Shown piece after piece: positions 22,347 through 33,529 of a stretch of 64,000 nt of DNA. The position numbers were made by a program, and so were the translations under genes. The number at the start of each line of letters is the position of its first letter. Positions within the stretch are counted from its first letter, which is position 1. A model generated the notes under the pieces. That model had not been told where the DNA came from. It searched no databases and was given only the letters and a program-made list of their open reading frames with translations. Source of the stretch: Ovis canadensis (lineage: Eukaryota; Chordata; Mammalia; Artiodactyla; Bovidae); assembly GCF_042477335.2 (NCBI RefSeq), contig NC_091256.1:48253001-48317000 (forward strand), in the 5' to 3' direction.

Positions 22347-22626
22347 AACCGGGGATCACCTCTATAGCCCAGAACCTATTGAAATTATTCAAACTATGTG
22401 ATCCTAAACTATCCACTGTGTACTTACCCATTCCTCCTCTCAAAACACCTACCTCAAAATTACTCTGCCTCATAATTTCCTCTTCTCCTCTCTGCTCCTA
22501 ACTGACCCAAGTGCTTCTTTGTGTGGTCCTGCAGGCCATGGAATGCCCCTGCCTCTTGGGAACTATAGCAATAAGCTTTTCTTTTTTTTTCCAGTAGCAG
22601 TCATTCCTAGTCTGTTGACCTCACCA

Positions 22627-23142
22627 TACTTGATTAAAAGCAATTCTGGGTGCATTGTAATACATTTTGGCATTCATCCCTGTTATAAATTCCTGACTTT
22701 TTTTCCCCCCTAGCTCTTTTTGCTTCCTACTACTAAAAAGCTTTCTGATTCTGGACCATGTCTAACATTATTAGACACTCCTTTTTGGTGAGGTATCCTG
22801 TCATAAAACTCCTGTCACAAAGGAATATCTTGAATTAAGGGTGATTAAACGTTAGCCAGGCCCCTGGCTTGGAGGTAAAGGTGCTCTATCCTGCCAGGCA
22901 TAACCCAGTCTTCAAAGCTGCCTCAGAAGGGAGATGGTTTCAATGGCAATGAACTTCTGCTGGGCCTGCCCAAGGCTCTGCTATTACCTCAAGCCCACAG
23001 CAAGTCTTACCTCACTAATCATGTTTCAGATCCCAGTTCTCCCATGGAGTGTAAGAACCTTCTGCCTTAATATTCCAGGCTCATTTCTGTTCCTTCTTAT
23101 CTATTTTATCCACCATTTCCACCTAATAATCTTACTATCTAG
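22627..23142. other. No recognised gene
   Basis: Mixed sequence with a GC-richer part at 22850-23050. No exon or confident repeat. Confidence 0.4.
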
Positions 23143-23192
23143 CCAAAATTGTATAGATCCTTAAATCCTTTATTAGATCTCTAATAATACCA
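23143..23192 (-). repeat. Apparent donor of the 50-bp inverted copy
   Basis: Perfect 50-bp reverse complement of the insert in the SINE, about 930 bp away. It sits in otherwise continuous sequence without a visible junction, which favours it as the donor. Confidence 0.9.
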
Positions 23193-23379
23193 CTTTCCTT
23201 ACATCTGATTATATTTCATTGAACATTTTGCCATTTTTTGTCTTTTCCTTTTTATTTCATGTGCATTTTTCTTGTGTAGCTGGGTTCTTAGATTTTAAAA
23301 TACTTGGCACTGTTAAAAATCTTGGAATTTGGAGTTAGAAGACTTGAGCGCATGTGCTAATTTTTTTACTTACAAGCTA

Positions 23380-23690
23380 CATTAGTCTGCTTGGACTTCC
23401 ATACTACAATACCACAGGCTGGGTAATTTGGACAACAGAAATTTATTTTCTCACAGTTTTGGAGGCTAAAAGTTCAAGATCAAGGTAATTCAAGGTTGGT
23501 TCCTGGTAAGGAATCTCTTCCTGTCTTGTAAACAATTGCATTCTCGCTCTATCCCCATATGGCCTTTTCAAGATACATGCATCTGAGAAGAGATAAAACA
23601 GAGCTTTCTGGTGTCTTTTCCTACAAGGACACCAATCTCATCAGATCAGGACCCCCAACTTATGTTCTCACTTAATCTTAATCATTCCAA
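23380..23690 (-). repeat. MaLR (MLT1/MST-like) solo LTR, antisense
   Basis: The reverse of the well-known MaLR LTR 3' part: ttagtctgcttggacttcca, ataccacaggctgggtaatt, acagaaatttattttctcac. No internal coding sequence. It ends where the L1 begins. Confidence 0.75.
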
Positions 23691-25142
23691 ATTTTAAAAT
23701 TTATGTGGAAACACAAAGGTTCCCCCAAACCAAAGCAATCCTGAGAAAGAAAAAAGGAGCTGGAAGAATCAGACCCCCTGATTTCATACTATGCTACCAA
23801 GCTATAGCCATAAAAACAGTATGCTACTGGCACAAAAACGGAAGTACAGATCAATGGAAGAGGATCAAAAGCCCAGAAATAATCCCGTGAACCTATGGGC
23901 AATTAATCTGTGACAGAGAAGGCAAGAATATATAGTGGAGAACAGACAGTCTCTTCAATAAGTGGTACTAGGAAGACTGGGCAGCTACATGTAAAATAAT
24001 TAAAGGAGAACATTCTCTAACACTGTACACAAATATAAGCTAAAAATGGATCAAAGACCTAAATGCAAGCCAGACACTATAAAACTCTTAAAGGAAAGCA
24101 TAGTCAAAATATTTTTTGACATAAATCACAAAATGTACTTTTTGATCTACCTTCTGCTGCCGCTGCTAAGTCACTTCAGTCATGTCCAACTCTGTGCTAC
24201 CTTCTAGAATAATTTAAATAAGAACAAAGCTAAGCAAACGATACTTACTTAAACTTAAAAGCTTCCGCACAGCAAAGGAAATCATAAATAAAAGGAAAGA
24301 CAGCCAACAGAATGGGAGAAAATATTCGCAAATGAAGTGACCAACAAGGAGTCAGTCTCCAAAATATACAAACAGCTCATGCAGCTCCATATCAAGAAAA
24401 CAACACAATCAAAAAATGGGCAGAAAATCTAAATAGACGTTTCTCTAAAGAAGGCATACAGATGGCCAAAAAAGCAAATGAGAAGATGCTCAACATCACT
24501 AATCATTAGAGAAATGCAAATCAAAACTGCAATGAGTTATACCTGGAGAAAACCGTATACCTGGAGAAAACCATAATCCAAAAGGACACATGCACCCGTG
24601 TTCACTGCAACACTATTTACAGTAGCCAAGAAATGGAAGCAACTTCAATGACCATTGACAGAGGAATGGATAAAGATGTGGTACATATTTTCAAAGGAAT
24701 ATTACTCAGACAAAAAAAGGGAATGAAATAATGCCACTTACTGCAACGTGGATGGACTTAGAGATTATCATACTAAGTAAATCAGACAAAGACAAATATC
24801 ATATGATATCATTCATACGTGGTATCTATTTTTTAAAAAATGATACCAATGAATACTCGCAAAACATACACAGACTTACAGGTATTGAAAACGAACTTAT
24901 GGTTACCAAAGGGGAAACGTGGTGGAGAGGGATAAATCAGGGCTTGGTATGAACACACATACTACTATATATCAGATAACCAGCAAGGGCCTATTGTATA
25001 TCACAGGGAACTCTACTCAATAATCTGTGATAACGTATATGAGAAATGAACCTAAAAATGAATATATGTATATATGTAACTGAATCACTTTGCTGTACAC
25101 CTGAAACACATTGTAAATCAACTATACTCCAATAAAATTTAT
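23691..25142 (+). repeat. L1 3' half (artiodactyl), decayed
   Basis: Sense L1 from the end of the RT domain (short frame at 23705-23890 like L1 ORF2) to the 3' UTR ending in actatactccaataaaattt with an A-rich tail. Many stops. An internal loss is bridged by a short duplication (acctggagaaaacc at 24541 and 24559), and a 41-bp SINE scrap is inserted at 24156. Confidence 0.85.
24156..24196 (-). repeat. 41-bp SINE scrap (Bov-A2 tail end) with 9-bp TSD
   Basis: Only gctgccgctgctaagtcact, then tcagtcatgtccaactctgtg of the reverse Bov-A2 is present. ctaccttct flanks it exactly at 24147-24155 and 24197-24205. Confidence 0.85.
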
Positions 25143-25354
25143 TTAAAAAATTACTCTTTAAGAACCAGCTTTATTATTGCCTCCTCCATGAAGCACTTGC
25201 TAAGTCTCCTGTTAGAATAAGTATCCACAGAATCCTGTTTTTATCTTAAAAAGAGCACATTCCAAACCTTATCAAAATTATCTTTTCACCTGCTGTCTTT
25301 CCCAATTGAGAGTAAATTCTTCAAGAAAGTATCCATGTTTTATTAATGTATTTT

Positions 25355-25948
25355 TAAAATATTTTTATTTATTTATGATCATGAAAGTGTTAGTCACTCA
25401 ATCATCTGTGACTCTTTGCAACCCCATGGACTGTAGCCTGAGAGGCTCCTCTATCCATGGGACTCTCCGGGCAAGAATACTGGATTGGGTTGCCAAGCCA
25501 TTCTCTAGGGGAACTTCTTGACCCAGGGACCCAACCCAGGTCTCCTGTATTATAAGCAGATTCTTTACCATCTGAGCCAGCTGGCCCAGGAAGAGTTCTG
25601 CTTACTTATTTATAATAAATGTATACATTGACAATAAATGCATATATTTACTATAAATGTTTATTTCTGACTGTGCTGAGTCTTCATTGCTGCATATGTG
25701 CTTTCTCTAGTTGCAGGGCACAGGCTTCTAACTGCAGTGGCTTCTCGTGTTGCAGAGCACAGACTCTAGCATACGTGGGCTTTAGAATTTGCAGTTTGTG
25801 AGCACGAGAGTGTAGGGTCAGTAGTTGTGGTGCTGGGGCTTAGTTGCAGCTTGCAAGCTTAGTTGCTCCATGGCATATGGGATCTTCCTGGGCCAGTGAT
25901 CGAACCTGTGTCCCCTGCATTGGCCCACCACTGGACCACCAGGGAAGT
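25355..25948 (-). repeat. CHR-2-type SINE with a nested Bov-tA
   Basis: The right part (tgctgagtcttcattgctgc to caccagggaagtcc) is the reverse of the cetartiodactyl CHR-2 SINE. Flanks at 25340-25354 and 25949-25963 look like an imperfect TSD (ttattaaNgtatttt). A Bov-tA lies in the A/T-rich tail side. Confidence 0.8.
25381..25593 (-). repeat. Bov-tA SINE nested in CHR SINE tail
   Basis: Reverse Bov-tA (gtgttagtcactcaatcatc to tgagccagctggcccagg). Its boundaries are A/T-rich and the TSD is not certain. Confidence 0.85.
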
Positions 25949-25963
25949 CCTTATTAAAGTATT

Positions 25964-26840
25964 TTATTTCAGCTCCTGAAACACAATAGCTTCTTAGTGA
26001 ATGTTTCTTGGAATTATTGGATTTTGATTCTTAACATATTTATTTTTTACAACAAATGTTATTTTCAGGGCTGGCACTACACAGATATTATAAAGTTTGC
26101 CTCTAGTATTCTTCTGCTATAATCTTTTTCTTCCTAACTTTTAATGCATACTGGATTGTCTTCATGCTTTTCCAGCACTTATCTCATGATTAAGAATATG
26201 TCTCTTATAGTTTTATAACACTAAACTGTTACTGAGGGATATACCAAAGGAATTAATTGTGTAATTTTTGGCACCAAGACATCTGTTTAGGGGGTATTTA
26301 TTTTGGTGGGCATGAGACTTTCCACTGGTTAAAGTATAGTAAGTATGCCCCTACCTCATATAGCTCTTTACCACTATAATTAAATAATCTTGGAATTCCA
26401 CAGATCTCTTCAGTGTGAGTTCTTCCCACATGATCAAACATCTCATTATGACTAAATTCAGTTTGGAGAGATGTTGGCTAAACATAATAAAAAGTTTCTT
26501 TTAATTGAGAGATATTGAACTCAAATACCTCCAACGTGTCCAACACAAATTTTATATGGTAATTTCTCAATTTATTCAATGTTTACTATTTAGGATATTG
26601 GTTGATTATCATACAGATTTCTTCCCCGGCTCTGCAAACAAAACTACCAGAATTGAACCTCAGTACATTAGCATTCCATCTGAAGAATTTTTCATTCTGG
26701 CTTCTCATTATGTTCTCAGTCCACCCACCACATATTCTCTTTTCCAGTTATACGAGACTGTTTCTAAAACACAAACCACTGTTTTTTCACTACTTTTATA
26801 GCTTAGCTCATGTAGCTTGTTTTCTCTTGTTCCTTCTCTT
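25964..26840. other. No recognised repeat or gene
   Basis: AT-rich intergenic sequence. The overlapping short ORFs at 26505-26901 have low-complexity hydrophobic translations and no known similarity. Confidence 0.45.
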
Positions 26841-26855
26841 ACTTACCTCCCTTTA

Positions 26856-27845
26856 TTTATTTTTTTTTTTAATTTTTAGTTTTTTATTTTTTAAATTTTA
26901 AAATCTTTAATTCTTACATGCATTCCCAAACATGAACCTCCCTCCCACCTCCCTCCCCAGAACATCTTTCTGGGTCATCCCCAAGCACCAGCCCCAAGCA
27001 TGCTGCAACCAGCGTCAGACATAGACTGGCGATTCAATTCACATGATAGTATACATGTTAGAATGTCATTCTCCCAAATCATCCCACCCTCTCCCTCTCC
27101 CTCTGAGTCCAAAAGTTCGTTATACACATCTGTGTCTCTTTCCCTGTCTTGCATACAGGGTCGTCATTGCCATCTTCCTAAATTCCATATATATGTGTTA
27201 GTATACTGTATTGGTGTTTTTCTTTCTGGCTTACTTCACTCTGTATAATCGGCTCCAGTTTCATCCATCTCATCAGAACTGATTCAAATGAATTCTTTTT
27301 AACGGCTGAGTAATACTCCATTGTGTATATGTACCACAGCTTTCTTATCCATTCATCTGCTGATGGACATCTAGGTTGTTTCCATGTCCTGGCTATTATA
27401 AACAGTGCTGCAATGAACATTGGGGTACATGTGTCTCTTTCAATTCTGGTTTCCTCGGTGTGTATGCCCAGCAGTGGGATTGCTGGGTCATAAGGTAGTT
27501 CTATTTGCAATTTTTTAAGGAATCTCCACACTGTTCTCCATAGTGGCTGTACTAGTTTGCATTCCCACCAACAGTGTAGGAGGGTTCCCTTTTCTCCACA
27601 CCCTCTCCAGCATTTATTGCTTGCAGATTTTTGGATCGCAGCCATTCTGACTGGTGTGAAGTGGTACCTCATTGTGGTTTTGATTTGCATTTCTCTAATA
27701 ATGAGTGATGTTGAGCATCTTTTCATGTGTTTGTTAGCCATCCGTATGTCTTCTTTGGAGAAATGTCTATTTAGTTCTTTGGCCCATTTTTTGATTGGGT
27801 CGTTTATTTTTCTGGAGTTGAGCTGCATAAGTTGCCTGTATATTT
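26856..27845 (-). repeat. Young L1, 3' part, antisense arm of a twin-primed insertion
   Basis: Poly(T) at 26856-26871 is the reverse of the L1 poly(A). The 3' UTR and ORF2 C-terminus follow. The TSD acttacctcccttta lies at 26841-26855, with its partner at 29323-29337 beyond the other arm. Confidence 0.95.
27178..27828 (-). pseudogene. L1 ORF2p C-terminal domain (truncated copy)
   Basis: A 216-codon open frame equals the end of mammalian L1 ORF2p. It contains [18 protein letters not shown], the cysteine-rich motif [14 protein letters not shown] and the conserved [12 protein letters not shown] and [13 protein letters not shown] segments, and it ends at the natural stop. ORF2p nicks DNA and reverse-transcribes L1 RNA. 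Here the endonuclease is absent and the RT portion is inverted in the other arm, so no functional protein can be made. The open frame shows the insertion is young. Confidence 0.92.
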
Positions 27846-29322
27846 TTGAGATTAGTTGTCATGACCAAGTGGGCTTTATCCCAGGGATGCAAGGATTCTT
27901 CAATATCCGCAAATCAATCAATGTAATTCACCACATTAACAAATTGAAAAATAAAAACCATATGATTATCTCAATAGATGCAGAGAAGGCCTTTGACAAA
28001 ATTCAACATCCATTTATGATAAAAACTCTCCAGAAAGCAGGAATAGAAGGAACATATCTCAACATAATAAAAGCTATTTATGACAAACCCACAGCAAACA
28101 TTATCCTCAATGGTGAAAAATTGAAAGCATTTCCCCTAAAGTCAGGAACAAGACAAGGGTGTCCACTTTCACCGCTACTATTCAACATAGTTCTGGAAGT
28201 TTTGGCCACAGCAATCAGAGCAGAAAAAGAAATAAAAGGAATCCAAATTGGAAAAGAAGAAGTCAAACTCTCACTGTTTGCAGATGACATGATCCTCTAC
28301 ATGGAAAACCCTAAAGACTCCACCAGAAAATTACTAGAGCTCATCAATGAATATAGTAAAGTTGCAGGATATAAAATCAACACACAGAAATCCCTTGCAT
28401 TCCTATACACGAATAATGAGAAAGTAGAAAAAGAAATTAAGGAAACAATTCCATTCACCATTGCAACGAAAAGAATAAAATACTTAGGAATATATCTACC
28501 TAAAGAAACTAAAGACCTATATATAGAAAACTATAAAACACTGATGAAAGAAATCAAAGAGGACACTAATAGATGGAGAAATATACCATGTTCATGGATT
28601 GGAAGAATCAATATAGTGAAAATGAGTATACTACCCAAAGCAATTTACAAATTCAATGCAATCCCTATCAAGCTACCAGCCACATTTTTCACAGAACTAG
28701 AACAAATAATTTCAAGCTTTGTATGGAAATACAAAAAACCTCGAATAGCCAAAGCAATCTTGAGAAAGAAGAATGGAACTGGAGGAATCAACTTGCCTGA
28801 CTTCAGGCTCTACTACAAAGCCACAGTCATCAAGACAGTATGGTACTGGCACAAAGACAGACATATAGATCAATGGAACAAAATAGAAAGCCCAGAGATA
28901 AATCCACACACATATGGACACCTTATCTTTGACAAAGGAGGCAAGAATATACAATGGAGTAAAGACAATCTCTTTAACAAGTGGTGCTGGGAAAACTGGT
29001 CAACCACTTGTAAAAGAATGAAACTAGATCACTTTCTAACACCGCACACAAAAATAAACTCAAAATGGATTAAAGATCTAAATGTAAGATCAGAAACTAT
29101 AAAACTCCTAGAGGAGAACATAGGCAAAACACTCTCAGACATAAATCACAGCAGGATCCTCTATGATCCACCTCCCAGAATGCTGGAAATAAAAGCAAAA
29201 ATAAACAAATGGGATCTAATTAAAATTAAAAGCTTCTGCACAACAAAGGAAAATATAAGCAAGGTGAAAAGACAGCCATCTGAATGGGAGAAAATAATAG
29301 CAAATGAAGCAACTGACAAACA
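27846..29322 (+). repeat. Young L1, RT-region arm in opposite orientation
   Basis: Sense L1 ORF2 from the RT fingers (gaccaagtgggctttatccc) to gacaaacaactt at the right TSD. The 3'-most base of this arm adjoins the place where the other arm's L1 sequence begins (gacaactaatctc), so almost nothing of the RNA is lost or repeated between the arms. Confidence 0.95.
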
Positions 29323-29338
29323 ACTTACCTCCCTTTAA
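27846..29338 (+). pseudogene. L1 ORF2 reverse-transcriptase domain, open but inverted
   Basis: The frame stays open through RT motifs: [54 protein letters not shown] and the catalytic [15 protein letters not shown]. It then runs through the region up to [15 protein letters not shown]. It joins upstream in frame to about 97 codons read antisense through the other L1 arm (ATG at 27557), giving a 593-codon artefactual ORF, and terminates in the TSD. The endonuclease domain is absent. No promoter is known to drive it, and it should not be annotated as a host gene. Confidence 0.92.
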
Positions 29339-30383
29339 CATTTGACTCATCTTTCATTGCCAACTCTCCTAAGAAGTAGTGATTGATTTTAAAATAGAAT
29401 GAATTCCTTCTTCTATCTCCTCTAATAATTTTGTCTAGATTATAGAATGTATTACAGTATTGTAGTTTACTGTATCTTCATGACTATTACCCACTGAAAT
29501 ATGAATTCTTTGAGAAAGGTTTGTGTTTTCCTCAAATTTTTTTTCTCCCTTCTCAACCCATTTCAGTTCCTAGGAACTTAGAACAATTTGCCTTATACTC
29601 GATGGAAGGATGTAGTAATAAGTAAAGTCAGTAAATCAGTTGAACCAGCATATACTGGACACTAAAATAAAGTTATATATATTTAGAATAAACTTTTTTT
29701 TCAGAGCTATAGGACTATTTTAGCCTTGGTTTTTTCATTTGTGTTAATGGCATTAGCAGAGTGAACTGTATATATTACTATAACCATGGAGTGATGCATT
29801 CAAGTGAGAGTCTGGATGGCAGTAGAGGAGGTGCAGGGATTAAATGGGTGGTTGATTGTTTGACCTAAGGATTCCTTAATCTCTGAAATTAAATGATATC
29901 TGTGATTTTCATCACTAGCCTAAGCAGAAGTTTTTAGACTAAGTAGATGCTGGCCATGGTGCTGAAGATTTAAATTACATATGCTTATCTCTTAGCCATA
30001 AGGGTTTTACACATCGTAAAAATCAAATCAGTGCCAGTCTATTGGACAAATTTTTGTTTCCAGACATTGTCTTAGTACTTATGGTAAGAAATGAGGAAAA
30101 AATTTCTTAGAATAGGGAGGTTTAAAATTTAGCAGGTTTGATGACTTAAATCTTGAGAAAAATTGGGTTTACAATATTGTTTTCCTTCTATATAAGCTTT
30201 ACCTGTGGATTGATATTTTTATGTGTGTGAAGTGTAGGCCTTAATGAAAACTAAATGTGGAATTGCTGAAGTGTTACTATGTATATCCCTTTCAAAGCTT
30301 GTTTAGGTGAAAGTCACTGGAAAATATTATCTGAATATGAAGGAGAAGGAATAAAATAACAAATCTCTCAAATACTGTTGCTA
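29339..30383. other. 1 kb without recognised genes
   Basis: AT-rich DNA. 29430-29540 weakly resembles L2 3' text (atgaattctttgagaaaggt). Nothing else was recognised. Confidence 0.4.
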
Positions 30384-30393
30384 ACACATTTTT

Positions 30394-30925
30394 CAGTTCA
30401 GTTCAGTCGCTCAGTTGTGTCCAACTCTTTGTGACCTCATGAATTGCAGCACACCAGGCCTCCCTGTCCATCACCAATTCCCGGAGTTCACTCAAACTCA
30501 CATCCCTTGAGTCAGTGATGCCATCCAGCCATCTCATCCTCTGTCATCCCCTTCTCCTCCTGCCTCCAATCCCTCTCAGCATCAGAGTCTTTTCCAATAA
30601 GTCAACTCTTTGCATGAGGTGGCCAAAGTACTGGAGTTTCAGCTTTAGCATCAGTCCTTCCAAAGAACACCCAGGGCTGATCTCCTTTAGAAGGGACTGG
30701 TTGGATCTCCTTGCAGTCCAAGGGACTCTCAAGAGTCTTTCCCAACACCTCAGTTCAAAAGCATCAATTCTTTGGTGCTCAGCTTTCTTCACAGTCCAAC
30801 TCTCACATCCATACATGACCACTGGAAAAACCATAACCTTGACTAGACGGACCTTTGTTGGCAAAGTAATGTCTCTGCTTTTGAATATGCTATCTAGGTT
30901 GGTCATAACTTTCCTTCCAAGGAGT
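30394..30925 (-). repeat. BovB LINE 3' end, 10-bp TSD
   Basis: Minus-strand BovB with ORF2 C-terminal frame at 30544-30906 ([40 protein letters not shown]). acacattttt is exact at 30384-30393 and 30926-30935. The 5' truncation is at ttggaaggaaagttatgacc (minus-strand sense). Confidence 0.94.
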
Positions 30926-30935
30926 ACACATTTTT

Positions 30936-31720
30936 AAAGACAATCTATTTCCACATGGTAAGGTGTTTTTTGTTGTTGTTCTGTGCTTCTTTCTTATCTC
31001 ACATGATTGTTGAAGGAGTAAATAGAAATAACAGCAATAAATGCATTTTGTAAACTAAAACTTCCTATGCAAATACAAGATTTTATTATTGCTATTTCAA
31101 ACTTGATCTTGATTCTGACTTTCATCTTTTATCCTACTCTTCAAGTTAAGGTACACAAATCTTGGGTGGTATGTGAAGACTTTCTCAGAAATAAAATGTC
31201 TGGAATAGGTTAAAGGAATAAATATCTAGACATTTGACTTTGATATATACCTGTCTCCAAAATTGATCTGCCTAGACAAAGTATGTATTTTGAAGGACAA
31301 GTATTACTTTCTCACCTTCTTTTTCTCAGTTATTTGTTCTCCACTTTACATTCAGGATATCCCATTTAAGATATTACTATGATACATTTTTCTGAGGTGT
31401 AAAAAAACCTCTGTGGCTCCAAACAGTAGGACAATTTGAAATATTAATGTGGTATTGATAAATGGTTGCTGTGGGCTACAGTTTCATTTGCAAATAAAAT
31501 TTCCACTTCTTTGTTTCCAACAAAGCAGAAAGAACATATAATTTAACTAATAGCTGATATCTAATTAAAAGAGAATAGGTCATACATGATTTTGACATAA
31601 AATCATAAATATAAATAAAATTTTAGATATAATGTAATAATACTTTCATTCCTATACTATGAAGACTGTTTCTCAGTGTCTATACCTGTTAAAACAAATA
31701 AAATTTTGATCAGCCCTGTT
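30936..31720. other. No recognised gene or repeat
   Basis: AT-rich intergenic DNA. Confidence 0.4.
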
Positions 31721-31727
31721 TCATTGT

Positions 31728-31894
31728 GAAAGTCGCTCAGTCATGTCCATCTCTTTGTGATTCCATGGAATTTTCCAGGCCAGAATACTGGAGTGGGTAG
31801 CCTTTCTCTTCTTGTGAAGAATCTTCCCAACTCAGGGATCAAACCCAGGTCTCCCACATTACAGGCAGATTCTTTACTGACTGAGCTATCAGGG
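31728..31894 (-). repeat. Bov-tA SINE, first of an inverted head-to-head pair
   Basis: Reverse Bov-tA ending at actgagctatcaggga. It abuts a forward Bov-tA whose head is cut off. Confidence 0.82.
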
Positions 31895-32235
31895 AATCTG
31901 CCTGCAATGCAGGAGACACTGGTTTGATTCCTGGGTTAGTAAGACCCCTGGAGAAGGGATAGGCTACCCACTACCCAATGTTTTTGTTCTTCCCTTGCTG
32001 GCTTAGCTGGTAAAGAATCTGTCTGCAATGTGGAAGACCTGGGTTCAATCCCTGGATTGGGAAGATCCCCTGGAGGAGGGCATGGCAACCACTCCCATTT
32101 TCTGGCCTGGAGAATTCCTGGAGCAGGGCATGGCAACCATTTCCATTTTCTGGCCTGGAGAATTTCATGGACTGTATAGTCCATGGGGTCACAAATGGTC
32201 GGACATGACTGGGTGCCTTTCGCTTTCACTTTTCT
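31895..32235 (+). repeat. Two forward Bov-tA copies, second with a 48-bp duplication
   Basis: The first copy (atctgcctgcaatgcaggag to cccactacccaatg) is truncated. The second starts at about 31992. A 48-49 bp unit of its Bov-A part is duplicated in tandem (32070-32117 and 32118-32166, ctggagNagggcatggcaac...). Confidence 0.85.
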
Positions 32236-32690
32236 GTCTCATTGTACTAGTCAATTGTTTATTTACAGATACATTAAGTATGTGAAAATATGAGATCCAA
32301 TTTATCTTATTAAAAGATACATTTCCAATGAAAATTTCATTTTACTTGAAAATTATGTATGAGATCTTAACAAAAATTATGTTTTGACTTCTTTCTTTTG
32401 GAGTGCCCAGGGTCTTTGGTGTTTATAGGTTTTTTTTACTATATCTATATTCAGTTCTTCATTTTGTCTAGTTGCAGTGCTTTATATTGTATTTGTTTAC
32501 TGATAACTCCTAGTAAACAAGTATAATATAAAATTAAATTCAGAATTATGAAACCCAGAATTATGAAGTCAACTAATTTGTCAACTTCTCCACTTATATA
32601 TCTAACTCTTAAAGTTTTGAGATTTTCTCAAAATTTTTGAACCCACAGCTTTTTCTGTTCGCTGAAGGATACTCTATACTCTGTTTGCAT
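32236..32690. other. No recognised gene
   Basis: AT-rich sequence with no confident repeat. Confidence 0.4.
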
Positions 32691-33000
32691 TCCAAACCTT
32701 GAAGTTATTCTTGGTTCTTTTCTTTATTTTGCATCCCACATCCACTCTGTTAAGTGGATGTCTTACTTATCTTCTATTAGCTTTACCATCAAACTATATT
32801 TGGACTCTGTTGACTCCTCACTATTCCACTGCTAACAATTTGGCTCGAGCCTGCATCATATCTTGCCTCTGTTAATGCAGTAGCTTCCTAAATTGTGTCC
32901 TGAGCCCACACTTGTCATCTTATAACTATTCTCAATCAACAGCCAGAATCATCTTGTTTTACACGTTTACTCCTCTCACTATTCTGAAAATGTAGCTGTA
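32691..33000 (+). repeat. Probable L2 LINE fragment
   Basis: The text resembles the L2 3' region (cttgcctctgttaatgcagt, then cagccagaatcatcttgttt). It is old and highly diverged. Confidence 0.5.
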
Positions 33001-33415
33001 ACGATTAATTTTATGTGTCAACTTGGCTGGACCATAGTGTCTAGATATTTGGTCAAACATTATTCCAGATGTTTCTATGAGAGAGTTGTTCTATAATATT
33101 AACATTTAAGTTGGTGAACTTAGAGTAAAGCAGATTGCTGTTCATAATATGGATGGGCCTCATTCAATCAGTTAAAGGTCTGATAAGACAAAAGACTGAC
33201 CTCCGTCAGCAAATGGCTTTCAGACTGGAATTATATTGACTATTCCCTGGGGTTTCCTGCCATCTGCCCAATCCTGCAGATTTCAGACTAGCCAATCTCT
33301 ATAAATGAGTGAGCCAATTATCTAAAATCATCCCTATGTATCTATCTGTCTATCTACTTATCTATTTTCATCTTATTGGTTTTGATTCTCTGAAGAATTT
33401 GAATTAATAAAGTAA
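33001..33415 (+). repeat. MLT2-like ERVL solo LTR
   Basis: The whole LTR can be followed: attaattttatgtgtcaact, tggtcaaacattattccaga, gtaaagcagattgctgttca, gagccaattatctaaaatca, and an end near gattctctgaagaatttgaa. There is no internal retroviral sequence. A small TATC/TGTC microsatellite has grown near 33340. Confidence 0.78.
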
Positions 33416-33529
33416 CATTTTAAAATACTTTTTAAAAAAAGATCAGATTACCTGAAAATACCTATTCACTGATGCTCTAAGGCAAGAAAATAAAGTGAAT
33501 ATTTAGATGTTCTCCTTCAATTTTTAAAA

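Larger units (their letters stand above)
21880..22626 (+). repeat. ERV LTR-like segment interrupted by a SINE
   Basis: The sequence looks like an endogenous retroviral LTR: a CCAAT motif (aaaccaaccaatcagagctc), C-rich U3-like text and a 3' part with aataagcttttc followed by a T run and cattcctagtctgttgacct. The exact ends and TSD could not be fixed. The inserted Bov-tA splits it. No retroviral coding frame is present. Confidence 0.45.

Noticed and set aside
27178-29338. Long ORFs as host protein-coding genes
   Set aside because: Both are L1 ORF2 parts within one TSD-bounded inverted insertion.
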